Assembly (NCBI GenBank): GCA_022825185.1
Contig: JAJDYK010000241.1
Coordinates: 1 to 14,395 of the forward strand
From: Candidatus Latescibacterota bacterium
GTDB taxonomy: Bacteria > Latescibacterota > UBA2968 > UBA8231
DNA: 14,395 bases
Direction of reading: 5' to 3'
The notes beneath the pieces are model-generated. The model saw only the letters and a list, made by a program, of their open reading frames with translations, was not told where the DNA came from and searched no databases. The translations under genes and the position numbers were made by a program. This document shows, piece by piece, positions 8,746 to 14,395 of the stretch. Each line of letters begins with the position of its first letter. The first letter of the stretch is position 1.

Positions 8746-8783
8746 CCCCTCCAGTGCCTCGTGCGCTGGAGGGGATAATTTTT
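8746..8783 (+). terminator. Rho-independent terminator of the 1786-8691 operon
   Basis: A 12-bp stem (8746-8757 paired with 8763-8774, one T-G wobble) closes a 5-nt loop CTCGT, followed by ATAATTTTT. It lies 54 nt past the antiporter stop codon. Its inner hairpin closely resembles the one at 9630-9648. Confidence 0.8.
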
Positions 8784-8840
8784 GGGAAGTGCAGAAAGAG
8801 TATCGGAGTATCCAGTTATTACAACGAGGAGAAGAATACC

Positions 8841-9599
8841 ATGAGGTCATGTATATGGAGTGTCCTTTTTGTTTTCGTTTTCGATGGCTCCAGTGGCTTG
8901 GCGGCGGAGACGATCACGGTATCGCAAACGGGAACCGCCGATAATGGATGCATAATGGTATCGCAGAGGGGAACCGTCGATGTTCAATGCATAGATGTCG
9001 CTACCCGCCTGGCGAGTGCCGGAGATACAATCCGCATCACGGCGGGGACCTACTATGTGGCCGGTTTTAGTATGCTCACCGAGCGCGTTACGCTGCTTGG
9101 TGCCGGACCGGACAGCACGATCATTCGCAATTCATTTCCACACGGCATCTTCATTGCTGCAGACTCAGTTACCATTGAAGGGTTTACGTTTGATTACAAC
9201 TCAGATGGCAGGTCTGCCGCCGCTCAAGCCAGCGTGATGAGCATACCGAGTCAAAGGGGTGACCTCATTCGCCCCCTCATTCGCGGCAATCGCTTTACCG
9301 GTGGGTATGCTGCGATCGACCTTTACGGAGATGCCCAGCCTATCATCCAGTATAATGAATTCCTGACCCAGTTAGGTCTTATCTTACTAGATAATCCCAA
9401 TGCCATCGACGCTCGATATAACTGGTGGGATACGGATGAGCACACATCAATTGCGAAGAAGATCTGGGATGGCCAAGACGAGGATGGGTTGGGTCTCGTT
9501 TTATTCGATCCTTGGTTGCTTGCGCCTGAAGGCCCTATTCACACGGCGGTTGAGCGGTTGAGTTGGGGAAGACTGAAGCGAATCTATTCATCAAAATGA
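8841..9599 (+). CDS. Small secreted right-handed beta-helix protein
   Basis: A 252-residue exported protein. A signal peptide covers about 1-23 (WSVLFVFVF core, ending GLAAE). Then come a duplicated 13-residue motif (VSQxGT...CI), GDTIRITAGTYYV, ERVTLLGAGPDSTIIRN and DSVTIEGFTFDYNSDG, and repeated short turns typical of pectate-lyase/NosD-like parallel beta-helices. The end has DARYNWWDTDE followed by KKIWDGQDEDGLGLVLFDPWL, a closing motif common in right-handed beta-helix proteins (NWWGT...I.DG.D..GLG.V.F.PWL). A binding or polysaccharide-acting role is possible, but no catalytic residues can be assigned. The ATG at 8841 is preferred over upstream in-frame starts because GAGGAG lies 9 nt before it and it begins a clean signal peptide. 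Base composition and codon use are visibly more AT-rich than the neighbours, suggesting separate acquisition. Confidence 0.8.
   Translation: MRSCIWSVLFVFVFDGSSGLAAETITVSQTGTADNGCIMVSQRGTVDVQCIDVATRLASAGDTIRITAGTYYVAGFSMLTERVTLLGAGPDSTIIRNSFPHGIFIAADSVTIEGFTFDYNSDGRSAAAQASVMSIPSQRGDLIRPLIRGNRFTGGYAAIDLYGDAQPIIQYNEFLTQLGLILLDNPNAIDARYNWWDTDEHTSIAKKIWDGQDEDGLGLVLFDPWLLAPEGPIHTAVERLSWGRLKRIYSSK
8918..8995 (+). repeat. 39-bp tandem duplication inside the beta-helix gene
   Basis: Two adjacent 39-nt units (8918-8956 and 8957-8995) match at 30 of 39 positions by my hand count. Both are exactly 13 codons and start GGTATCGCA. The encoded units are VSQTGTADNGCIM and VSQRGTVDVQCID, each with one Cys, placed just after the signal peptide. 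Confidence 0.85.
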
Positions 9600-9626
9600 G
9601 AAGTAGATGATGAGGCTTCGTACTCT

Positions 9627-9656
9627 CCCCCAGTGCCCCGCGTACTGGTTGAGGGG
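9627..9656. repeat. Hairpin related to the one at 8746-8774
   Basis: A 7-bp core stem CCAGTGC (9630-9636) with GTACTGG (9642-9648) closes a 5-nt loop CCCGC. The outer C and G runs can extend it past a TTGA bulge. The sequence CCAGTGCC-Y-CG-Y-G is shared with the hairpin after the antiporter gene, including loop size. It lacks a directly attached T tract, so it is a weak terminator at best for the beta-helix gene. Confidence 0.55.
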
Positions 9657-9669
9657 CCGACGGCACCTT

Positions 9670-9696
9670 TTGGTCTCTGGCAAAACTCCGTACTAT
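9670..9696 (+). promoter_or_regulatory. Weak candidate promoter for the phytanoyl-CoA dioxygenase-family gene
   Basis: TTGGTC (9670-9675), a short 15-nt spacer and TACTAT (9691-9696) lie about 50 nt before the start codon at 9749. The match is poor at the -35, so this is only a suggestion. Confidence 0.2.
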
Positions 9697-9748
9697 TTAG
9701 GAAATACGCTGCAAGTTAGCATTCTTCTCTATTTTGGGAGTCTTCGTT

Positions 9749-10750
9749 ATGCCAACCTTTATTGACTCAACTCCTATTATCGACGACCCACCCGCGCTCC
9801 GCGACCGCATGCAGCGCAATGGTCATCTCTTTATCAGCGGCCTGTTGCCCGCCGATGAACTCGAATTGCTCAGGCTGCGCTTTTTGGCCATTGCTCGCGA
9901 CGCTGGCTGGGTGCAGGCCGACGCGCCGCTGGAAGATGCCATCGCCGATCAAGACGGCTTCTGTGTCGAGCCGACGCCCGAGTACATGGACGTCTATAGC
10001 CGGATGTACGCGGTGCCCGAATTCCACGCCTTGCAGCACCACCCCGCGCTCGTTGGTCTGCTCGAAAAGCTATTCGACGGCCCGGTGTTGCCACATCCTC
10101 GCCTCATTGGCCGCACCATCTTTCCCAAGCGCGAGTCCTTTACCACGCCGCCGCATCAGGACTTCATCCCCATTCAGGGCACGGCTGAAACCTATACAGC
10201 TTGGTTTCCACTCCACGATCTGCCGACGACGATGGGTGGGCTGGAGGTGGCTGCTGGGGCGCATCGGGGGGGCGTTTATAATTTCCAGCCGGCGCTAGGA
10301 GCCGGGGGGTTGGCAATCACGGACTCCTTTGAATGGACCGGCGGCCCCTTTGCACAGGGGGACGTGCTGTTCTTCCACAGCATGACGCCCCATCGCGGCG
10401 TTCCCAACACCGGCGAGCAACTGCGCCTGTCCATCGACGCTCGCTACCAGCGCGTGGCCGACCCCATCTCCCCAGGCAGCCTGCTGCCGCACAGCCAGCC
10501 CAATACCTGGGAGGCCATCTACGCCGACTGGCCCGATGACCGCTTGCAATACTACTGGCGCGAGTACGAATTGGACGTGGTTGACTACGACAATAGCTAT
10601 CACGAAGAACGCGACCGCCAAGCCTTGGAACTGGGCGAGCAAGGCGATCCGCTGGCAGTCTCGGCGCTCCAGCGCATCATCGCCCGCGACAAAGATCCCG
10701 ACAAGCGGCAGCGGGCTGCCGAGCTGATCGCGGCTATCGAGGAAAAATAG
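9749..10750 (+). CDS. Phytanoyl-CoA dioxygenase (PhyH) family protein
   Basis: A 333-residue, probably cytoplasmic Fe(II)/2-oxoglutarate-dependent oxygenase. The iron-binding facial triad is visible as His136 and Asp138 (PPHQDF) and His215 (MTPHRGVPN). The likely 2-oxoglutarate-binding Arg is Arg226 in LRLSID. The core jelly-roll also shows AWFPLHDLP (151-159) and GGLEVAAGAHRGG (163-175), standard for the family. The substrate is not predictable; bacterial members hydroxylate diverse small molecules, and uncultured sponge-associated phyla carry many paralogues. Residues 280-333 form a charged helical tail (DPLAVSALQRIIARDKDPDK) resembling one HEAT-type repeat. The ATG at 9749 follows GGGAG by 8 nt and is preferred to an upstream in-frame TTG. 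It stands alone between the hairpin at 9627 and a strong terminator at 10778. Confidence 0.9.
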   Translation: MPTFIDSTPIIDDPPALRDRMQRNGHLFISGLLPADELELLRLRFLAIARDAGWVQADAPLEDAIADQDGFCVEPTPEYMDVYSRMYAVPEFHALQHHPALVGLLEKLFDGPVLPHPRLIGRTIFPKRESFTTPPHQDFIPIQGTAETYTAWFPLHDLPTTMGGLEVAAGAHRGGVYNFQPALGAGGLAITDSFEWTGGPFAQGDVLFFHSMTPHRGVPNTGEQLRLSIDARYQRVADPISPGSLLPHSQPNTWEAIYADWPDDRLQYYWREYELDVVDYDNSYHEERDRQALELGEQGDPLAVSALQRIIARDKDPDKRQRAAELIAAIEEK

Positions 10751-10777
10751 CTGGGGAAAATTTTTAAAGAAGGATCG

Positions 10778-10817
10778 CAAGAGCCGGCGGCCATGGCCCG
10801 TCGGCTCTTGTTGTTTG
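10778..10817 (+). terminator. Rho-independent terminator of the dioxygenase gene
   Basis: A 13-bp stem (10778-10790 with 10798-10810, one G-T wobble) has outer arms CAAGAGCCG and CGGCTCTTG, a 7-nt loop, and then TTGTTT. It lies 27 nt past the stop codon and isolates the sigma-factor unit that follows. Confidence 0.85.
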
Positions 10818-10838
10818 GTGCCGTCTGCAGGCAGCATC

Positions 10839-10866
10839 TTGTAAATTGAGCGCGTAGGGACATAAT
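10839..10866 (+). promoter_or_regulatory. Candidate promoter for the sigma / anti-sigma / caspase operon
   Basis: TTGTAA (10839-10844), a 16-nt spacer and CATAAT (10861-10866, five of six to consensus) are followed by an AT-rich run, about 65 nt before the sigma-factor start. This resembles a housekeeping promoter. If the ECF sigma factor autoregulates, its own recognition site would be expected in the same 120-nt gap, but no consensus can be given from one copy. Confidence 0.35.
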
Positions 10867-10933
10867 TTTTCGCAGCAGCAGTAACACTCCGCGCCACCAT
10901 AGGTGTTTAAGTAGTAACATCGCCAGGGAATAC

Positions 10934-11407
10934 ATGGACGTAGATATACTGTACCGTCGCTACGGGCCGATGGTCATGCGTCGTTGTCGGCAGCTTTTGC
11001 GCGACGAAGACCAAGCGCTCGACGCCACCCAGGACGTTTTTGTGCGGCTATTGACGCGGCGCGACCGCCTGCGGGATGACGCGCCCTCCAGCCTGCTTTA
11101 TCGCATGGCCACCAACCTCTGCCTCAATCGCATTCGCGACACTAAGCGGCGGAAGACCACGGCCGACTCGACGCTGTTGGAGCAGATAGCCTGCTGGAAG
11201 GACGCCGAGGGCCAGATAGATGCGCGCGCCGCGCTCGCCAAGCTCTTTGGCCAGCAGCGCGAGTCAACGCGCACGATGGCCGTCTTGTACTACGTAGATG
11301 GCATGACCTTGGAAGAGGTCGCCAGGGAAGTGGGCATGTCCGTGTCCGGCGTGCGCAAGCGGCTGCTCGGCCTGCGAGCATCGCTGCAAGAGATGGAGAA
11401 GCTATGA
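10934..11407 (+). CDS. ECF-type RNA polymerase sigma factor
   Basis: A 157-residue two-domain sigma factor. Region 2 covers about 3-72: YRRYGPMVMRRCRQLL, the polymerase-binding helix ALDATQDVFVRLL (28-40), and SSLLYRMATNLCLNRIRD (52-69) for -10 recognition. Region 4 covers about 98-155, with the helix-turn-helix MTLEEVAREVGMSVSGVRKRL (124-144) for -35 recognition. There is no region 1.1 or region 3, as in extracytoplasmic-function sigmas. A weak AGGGA lies 5 nt before the ATG. The stop codon overlaps the start of the next gene (ATGA at 11404-11407), so translation is probably coupled, as is usual for sigma/anti-sigma pairs. The target promoter and the signal are unknown. Confidence 0.92.
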   Translation: MDVDILYRRYGPMVMRRCRQLLRDEDQALDATQDVFVRLLTRRDRLRDDAPSSLLYRMATNLCLNRIRDTKRRKTTADSTLLEQIACWKDAEGQIDARAALAKLFGQQRESTRTMAVLYYVDGMTLEEVAREVGMSVSGVRKRLLGLRASLQEMEKL

Positions 11408-12168
11408 ACCAGCAAGACAAGCACCCCATAAGCGACTACCAGCTAGAGCGCTACCTGCTGCGCGAGGGGACCGATGACGAGTTGGCGGCTTTGGACCGTC
11501 GGTTGGCGGACGATCCAGAACTCGCACAGCGGCTAGCGGCCCTAGAGCGCTCCAACGAGGAATTGCATCAGCGCTACCCACCCGAATGGATGCGCGGTCA
11601 GATCGAGCTAAAACTCAAGCGAGCGCAGGGCCGGCGCGTCCAACGAACGTGGAGTGGGTATCGCCTTTGGGCCGTGCCGGCCGTGGCCCTGATCCTGGCG
11701 GTGGTGGCGGTGCCCACTCTTTTCGATGACCAAGAGACTTCGGAAGCACCTGCGACGCGCATCAAGGGCAGCGAGCAGGAGCCGCGTTTGCTGGTTTTCC
11801 GCAAACTGGCCAGTGGTGTGGAGCGTCTGCAAGACGAAACCTTGGCCCGGAGCGGGGACTTGGTGCAGCTTGCTTACCGCTCCGGTGGCTTGCAGTACGG
11901 GGCGATCTTGTCCGTTGATGGGCGTGGGACCGTCACACAGCACCTCCCCACGACTGGAACAAGAGCCGTGCCGCTGGCGGCGCAAGATACTCTCGACCTC
12001 GCCTACGAACTGGACGACGCGCCGCGGTGGGAGCGGTTTTATTTAGTGGCGGCCGACCGCCGCTTTGGCCTAGCAGCGATTAAGGCCAAACTGGCTGACG
12101 ACGATGTGGCGTTGGGGGATGACGTCCGCCTATTCCGATTTACTGTAAAGAAACCTAGTCAGCCTTAA
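11404..12168 (+). CDS. Anti-sigma-factor-like single-pass membrane protein with DUF4384-like extracytoplasmic domain
   Basis: A 254-residue protein without any cysteine. Residues 1-87 are cytoplasmic, helical and charged (SDYQLERYLLREG, TDDELAALDRRLADDPEL), like the sigma-binding domain of anti-sigma factors but without the zinc HxxxCxxC motif. One membrane helix spans about 88-106 (LWAVPAVALILAVVAVPTL), preceded by basic residues, giving an N-in topology. A linker (107-125) leads to a beta-rich domain (about 128-250) with GDLVQLAYRSGGLQYGAILS, a DGRGTVTQHLP turn and ERFYLVAAD. This is the pattern of DUF4384-type domains, often found with bacterial kinases and caspases. The 4-nt overlap with the sigma gene and the exported caspase 20 nt downstream suggest it holds the sigma factor at the membrane and senses an envelope signal. 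That role is inferred. Confidence 0.8.
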   Translation: MNQQDKHPISDYQLERYLLREGTDDELAALDRRLADDPELAQRLAALERSNEELHQRYPPEWMRGQIELKLKRAQGRRVQRTWSGYRLWAVPAVALILAVVAVPTLFDDQETSEAPATRIKGSEQEPRLLVFRKLASGVERLQDETLARSGDLVQLAYRSGGLQYGAILSVDGRGTVTQHLPTTGTRAVPLAAQDTLDLAYELDDAPRWERFYLVAADRRFGLAAIKAKLADDDVALGDDVRLFRFTVKKPSQP

Positions 12169-12188
12169 CCCTGCGAGAAGTTGTGTCC

Positions 12189-14243
12189 ATGTTTTTGGTG
12201 CGCCTCCTGCTGATCGTCGTCGCTGCGGCGAGTCTGTCCCTGCCGGTGGAGGCCGAAGTACGCCGGTTGATACTGGCAGCGGGGGCCAACAACGGCGGGG
12301 TGGATCGCGAATTGCTGCGCTACGCAGTCTCGGATGCGGAACAATTCGTCGAGGTGTTGCAGGAGATGGGGGGCTTGGATCCAGCCGATGTATTGCTGTT
12401 GCGCGATCCCGATTTGGCGGCCTTTGAGCAGGGGCTGGCCGATCTGGGCCGACGGGTGCAGGCGGCCAGTCGGCGGGAGGACCGCTTAGAAGTGCTGCTG
12501 TACTACTCTGGCCACGCCGACGAAGAGGGCCTGCTGCTGGCCGGTGACCACCTCGGCTATCAGCAGTTGCTCGACTCGCTGAAGACGGCCAACGCCGCGG
12601 TCCGCATCGCCGTCCTCGACGCCTGCAACTCTGGGAGCATAACTCGCATCAAGGGCGGCAAGTCCAAGCCACCCTTTCTATTCGATGAGTCCTTTGACAT
12701 GCGGGGCTACGCCTTCCTCACGTCGAGTTCGGCCGACGAAGCGGCCCAAGAGTCGGACCTGATCGAAGCGTCCTTTTTTACCCACTATCTAATTTCCGGG
12801 ATGCGCGGTGCAGCCGACGTTACCGGCGATGGCCGGGTGACCCTGCACGAGGCGTACCAGTTCGCATTCGACGAGACGAGGGCGCGGACTCTTGGGACAG
12901 TGGGAGGCACTCAGCACCCAGCCTATGATGGCCAGATGCGCGGCATCGGCGGAGTGGTGATGACCGAGGTGCGCCGCAACGCCGCGGGCCTGTCGCTAGA
13001 CGAAGCCCTCGCTGGTAGGGTTTCTATCCGCAATGGCCAGCAGCGCTTAGTCGCCGAACTAAACAAATCCCCTGGGCGGGAGGTCGAGTTGGGATTAGTG
13101 CCGGGGGCCTATACCCTGTTTTTGGAAACGTGGGACGAGAACTGGCGCTTGGCCGAATTGGTTTTGACCGAGGGCGAGTTCGCCGAGGTGAGTACCGGCG
13201 ACTTTCGCGCCTTGACCCCGGAGGACACGAAGCTGCGCGGTGGCTCGGGGCGCAGGTTTACCTTGGGACGCCAGATCGAGGTCGCCACCCGCGAGGGCTA
13301 CACCTTATCGCTGGGGCTGTTGACCAATACGCAGGACGAGGCGTTTCGCGGCGTCCAGTTCGCTTGGCTGGTCAACCAAGCGCGCGGGCGGACGGGCAGT
13401 CAGATAGGCGGATTGGGCAATTTGGCGCTCAGAGAGGTCGATGGCTGGCAGGCATCCGTCGTGGGCGTCAACTGGGCGATGGGGCCGTTGCAGGGTGGAC
13501 AGGTGGGCTTGCTCAACATTGCCTCGCAAGTGCGCGGCTGGCAGGTGGCGCAAACGACCAACATCGTCGGCAAAATTCGCGGTTGGCAATTGGCCGGAGT
13601 TACCAATTTCGTCGGCGAGGTCAAAGGCGGTCAGGTCGGATTACTAAACGTGGCGAGCGAGGTCAAGGGTTGGCAGGTGGGCGTGGTCAATCTTTCCGGC
13701 CACATCGAGGGTGGGTTGCCCATCGGGTTGATAAACTACTCGCGCAGCGGGCTTTTCAATCTCAGCACTTGGCGCGACGAAATCGGCTTTACCATGTTCA
13801 CTATCGCCTCGGGCAGCCGCTCGTTTTACACCGCTTTTACCACGGGCTTCACCGACCAAGACGGCCAGCGGCGCTGGGCAGTGGGAGTGGGGGGAGGAGT
13901 ACAGAAGCGCGGGCAGCGATTCTTCCTCGGCCTCGATATACACAGCTACCGGATCAGCCAAGACCTCGATGACGATTACCGTGCGGGTATTGGGTTTTGG
14001 CCGCCCGCAGTGGATTTTGGTCTAGACCGCTTGGCTAGGGACAACTATCTAGCGCGGATCAAACTTGAGACGGGGATTTCTTTGCACAGCCGTCTGGCGC
14101 TGTTTGGCGGCGTCTCCCTGAACCAGTTGTGGACCGACGGCCATCTGCGGCTTATTGAGTCGGGCAGCCGCTACGAGAAGGAGTGGGAGGACGGACTTTT
14201 CACGTGGCCGGGTTTTTTCTTTGGCCTGCGCTACGGGCGTTGA
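12189..14243 (+). CDS. Exported caspase-family (C14) protease fused to GWQ/GGQ surface repeats and a beta-barrel-like C-terminus
   Basis: A 684-residue protein. A signal peptide covers about 1-22 (VRLLLIVVAAASLSL core, cut near VEA). The caspase/C14 domain (24-260) has the catalytic dyad His109 in LLYYSGHADEEG and Cys146 in VLDACNSGS, preceded by YAVSDAEQF (45-53) as usual for bacterial caspase homologues. It contains an EF-hand-like loop DVTGDGRVTLHE (210-221). Residues 260-390 are a linker with beta-rich segments. Residues 417-519 are about seven 14-15-residue units (GWQVxxxxN / GGQVGLLN) like the LA_2272-type surface repeat. The end (540-684) has alternating strands and finishes WPGFFFGLRYGR, like an outer-membrane barrel. 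The ATG at 12189 fits GAGAAG 10-15 nt upstream; an in-frame GTG at 12183 would add two residues. It is the third gene of the sigma/anti-sigma unit. Confidence 0.88.
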   Translation: MFLVRLLLIVVAAASLSLPVEAEVRRLILAAGANNGGVDRELLRYAVSDAEQFVEVLQEMGGLDPADVLLLRDPDLAAFEQGLADLGRRVQAASRREDRLEVLLYYSGHADEEGLLLAGDHLGYQQLLDSLKTANAAVRIAVLDACNSGSITRIKGGKSKPPFLFDESFDMRGYAFLTSSSADEAAQESDLIEASFFTHYLISGMRGAADVTGDGRVTLHEAYQFAFDETRARTLGTVGGTQHPAYDGQMRGIGGVVMTEVRRNAAGLSLDEALAGRVSIRNGQQRLVAELNKSPGREVELGLVPGAYTLFLETWDENWRLAELVLTEGEFAEVSTGDFRALTPEDTKLRGGSGRRFTLGRQIEVATREGYTLSLGLLTNTQDEAFRGVQFAWLVNQARGRTGSQIGGLGNLALREVDGWQASVVGVNWAMGPLQGGQVGLLNIASQVRGWQVAQTTNIVGKIRGWQLAGVTNFVGEVKGGQVGLLNVASEVKGWQVGVVNLSGHIEGGLPIGLINYSRSGLFNLSTWRDEIGFTMFTIASGSRSFYTAFTTGFTDQDGQRRWAVGVGGGVQKRGQRFFLGLDIHSYRISQDLDDDYRAGIGFWPPAVDFGLDRLARDNYLARIKLETGISLHSRLALFGGVSLNQLWTDGHLRLIESGSRYEKEWEDGLFTWPGFFFGLRYGR
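13437..13745 (+). repeat. GWQ/GGQ surface repeats within the caspase-family gene
   Basis: Seven consecutive 42-45-bp units encode segments beginning V-D/R/K-G-W-Q or L/I/V-x-G-G-Q, each with a conserved Asn 6-8 residues later (VGLLNIAS, AQTTNIVG, AGVTNFVG, VGLLNVAS, VGVVNLSG, IGLINYS). The first unit carries a short insertion and the last reads GGLPIG. A repeating hydrophobic/Gly/Asn pattern of this length suggests stacked beta-strands or barrel strands. Confidence 0.85.
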
Positions 14244-14313
14244 TTAGCGGCACAAAAGAGTAAACCGGCTGGGATGACGTGGCGTAGATATTGACCGCGA
14301 ATTAAGTTATGAC

Positions 14314-14345
14314 TGGCTCTGCAAGACGCTTCTTGATAACAGCCA
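14314..14345. other. Small two-part hairpin in the right-hand intergenic stretch
   Basis: Outer TGGCT/AGCCA (14314-14318, 14341-14345) and inner CAAGA/TCTTG (14322-14326, 14331-14335) around a 4-nt loop CGCT. There is no T tract, so it is not a convincing terminator for the caspase gene. Nothing else stands out between 14244 and 14366. Confidence 0.3.
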
Positions 14346-14366
14346 AATCCAAGTAATCTCCGATAC

Positions 14367-14395
14367 ATGATAATCCAATGGAAAGGGATAGCTAA
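14367..14395 (+). CDS. Possible start of a further gene, cut by the right edge
   Basis: An ATG at 14367 opens a frame with no stop before the window ends, reading MIIQWKGIA. Small membrane proteins can begin this way, but nine residues prove nothing, and no good ribosome site precedes it. Recorded only so that the edge is not read as empty. Confidence 0.15.

Noticed and set aside
9634..9674. GTGCC...GGCAC followed by CTTTT as a terminator of the beta-helix gene
   Set aside because: Only a 5-bp stem with a loop of about 20 nt, and it competes with the better CCAGTGC/GTACTGG hairpin.
10295..10900. A 201-codon minus-strand open frame across the end of the dioxygenase gene
   Set aside because: Antisense to conserved iron-binding residues, spans a terminator, and has no ribosome site or family match.
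13130..13972. A 280-codon plus-strand open frame inside the caspase-family gene
   Set aside because: Arg/Gly-rich with no recognisable domain; the overlapping frame carries clear repeats and a barrel-like end, so this is a shadow.

Overview
The window looks like a piece of a GC-rich genome from an uncultured bacterium of the FCB / sponge-associated type. Latescibacterota- or Poribacteria-like is my best guess. The clues are a secreted protein ending in a [13 protein letters not shown] C-terminal sorting domain, a DUF5069-type protein, a GH109-like Gfo/Idh/MocA oxidoreductase, a phytanoyl-CoA dioxygenase family protein, and an ECF sigma factor followed by a caspase-family protein. The taxonomic placement is inference from gene content; there is no rRNA here.

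Left block (1-1702, minus strand): a nearly complete M20 deacetylase, best matched to acetylornithine deacetylase (argE), running off the left edge, and a separately transcribed small DUF5069-type protein with its own promoter and hairpin terminator.

Central block (1786-8691, plus strand): four tightly spaced genes (gaps of 10, 18 and 35 nt) that look like one operon closed by a strong terminator. They encode a GH109-like Gfo/Idh/MocA protein, a cytoplasmic TIM-barrel glycosidase-like protein with a C-terminal beta domain, a secreted C39-like cysteine peptidase with a duplicated two-domain module and a C-terminal sorting domain, and an NhaC-family Na+/H+ antiporter with an unusual N-terminal extracytoplasmic insert. 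The first two suggest handling of sugars or amino-sugar derivatives. The peptidase and antiporter are surface and membrane functions whose link to them is unclear.

Accessory block (8692-10817): a compositionally distinct, small secreted beta-helix protein with a 13-codon tandem duplication, flanked by two related hairpins. It is followed by a phytanoyl-CoA dioxygenase-family enzyme with its own terminator.

Right block (10839-14243): the most interesting unit. A probable promoter precedes an ECF sigma factor, which overlaps by 4 nt a Cys-free, single-pass anti-sigma-like protein with a DUF4384-like extracytoplasmic domain. Then comes an exported caspase-family protease fused to GWQ/GGQ surface repeats and a beta-barrel-like C-terminus. 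The predicted topology puts the sensor domain and the protease in the same compartment, which suggests an envelope-sensing or proteolysis-controlled sigma circuit (inference). The last 152 nt hold a small hairpin and possibly the first codons of another gene.
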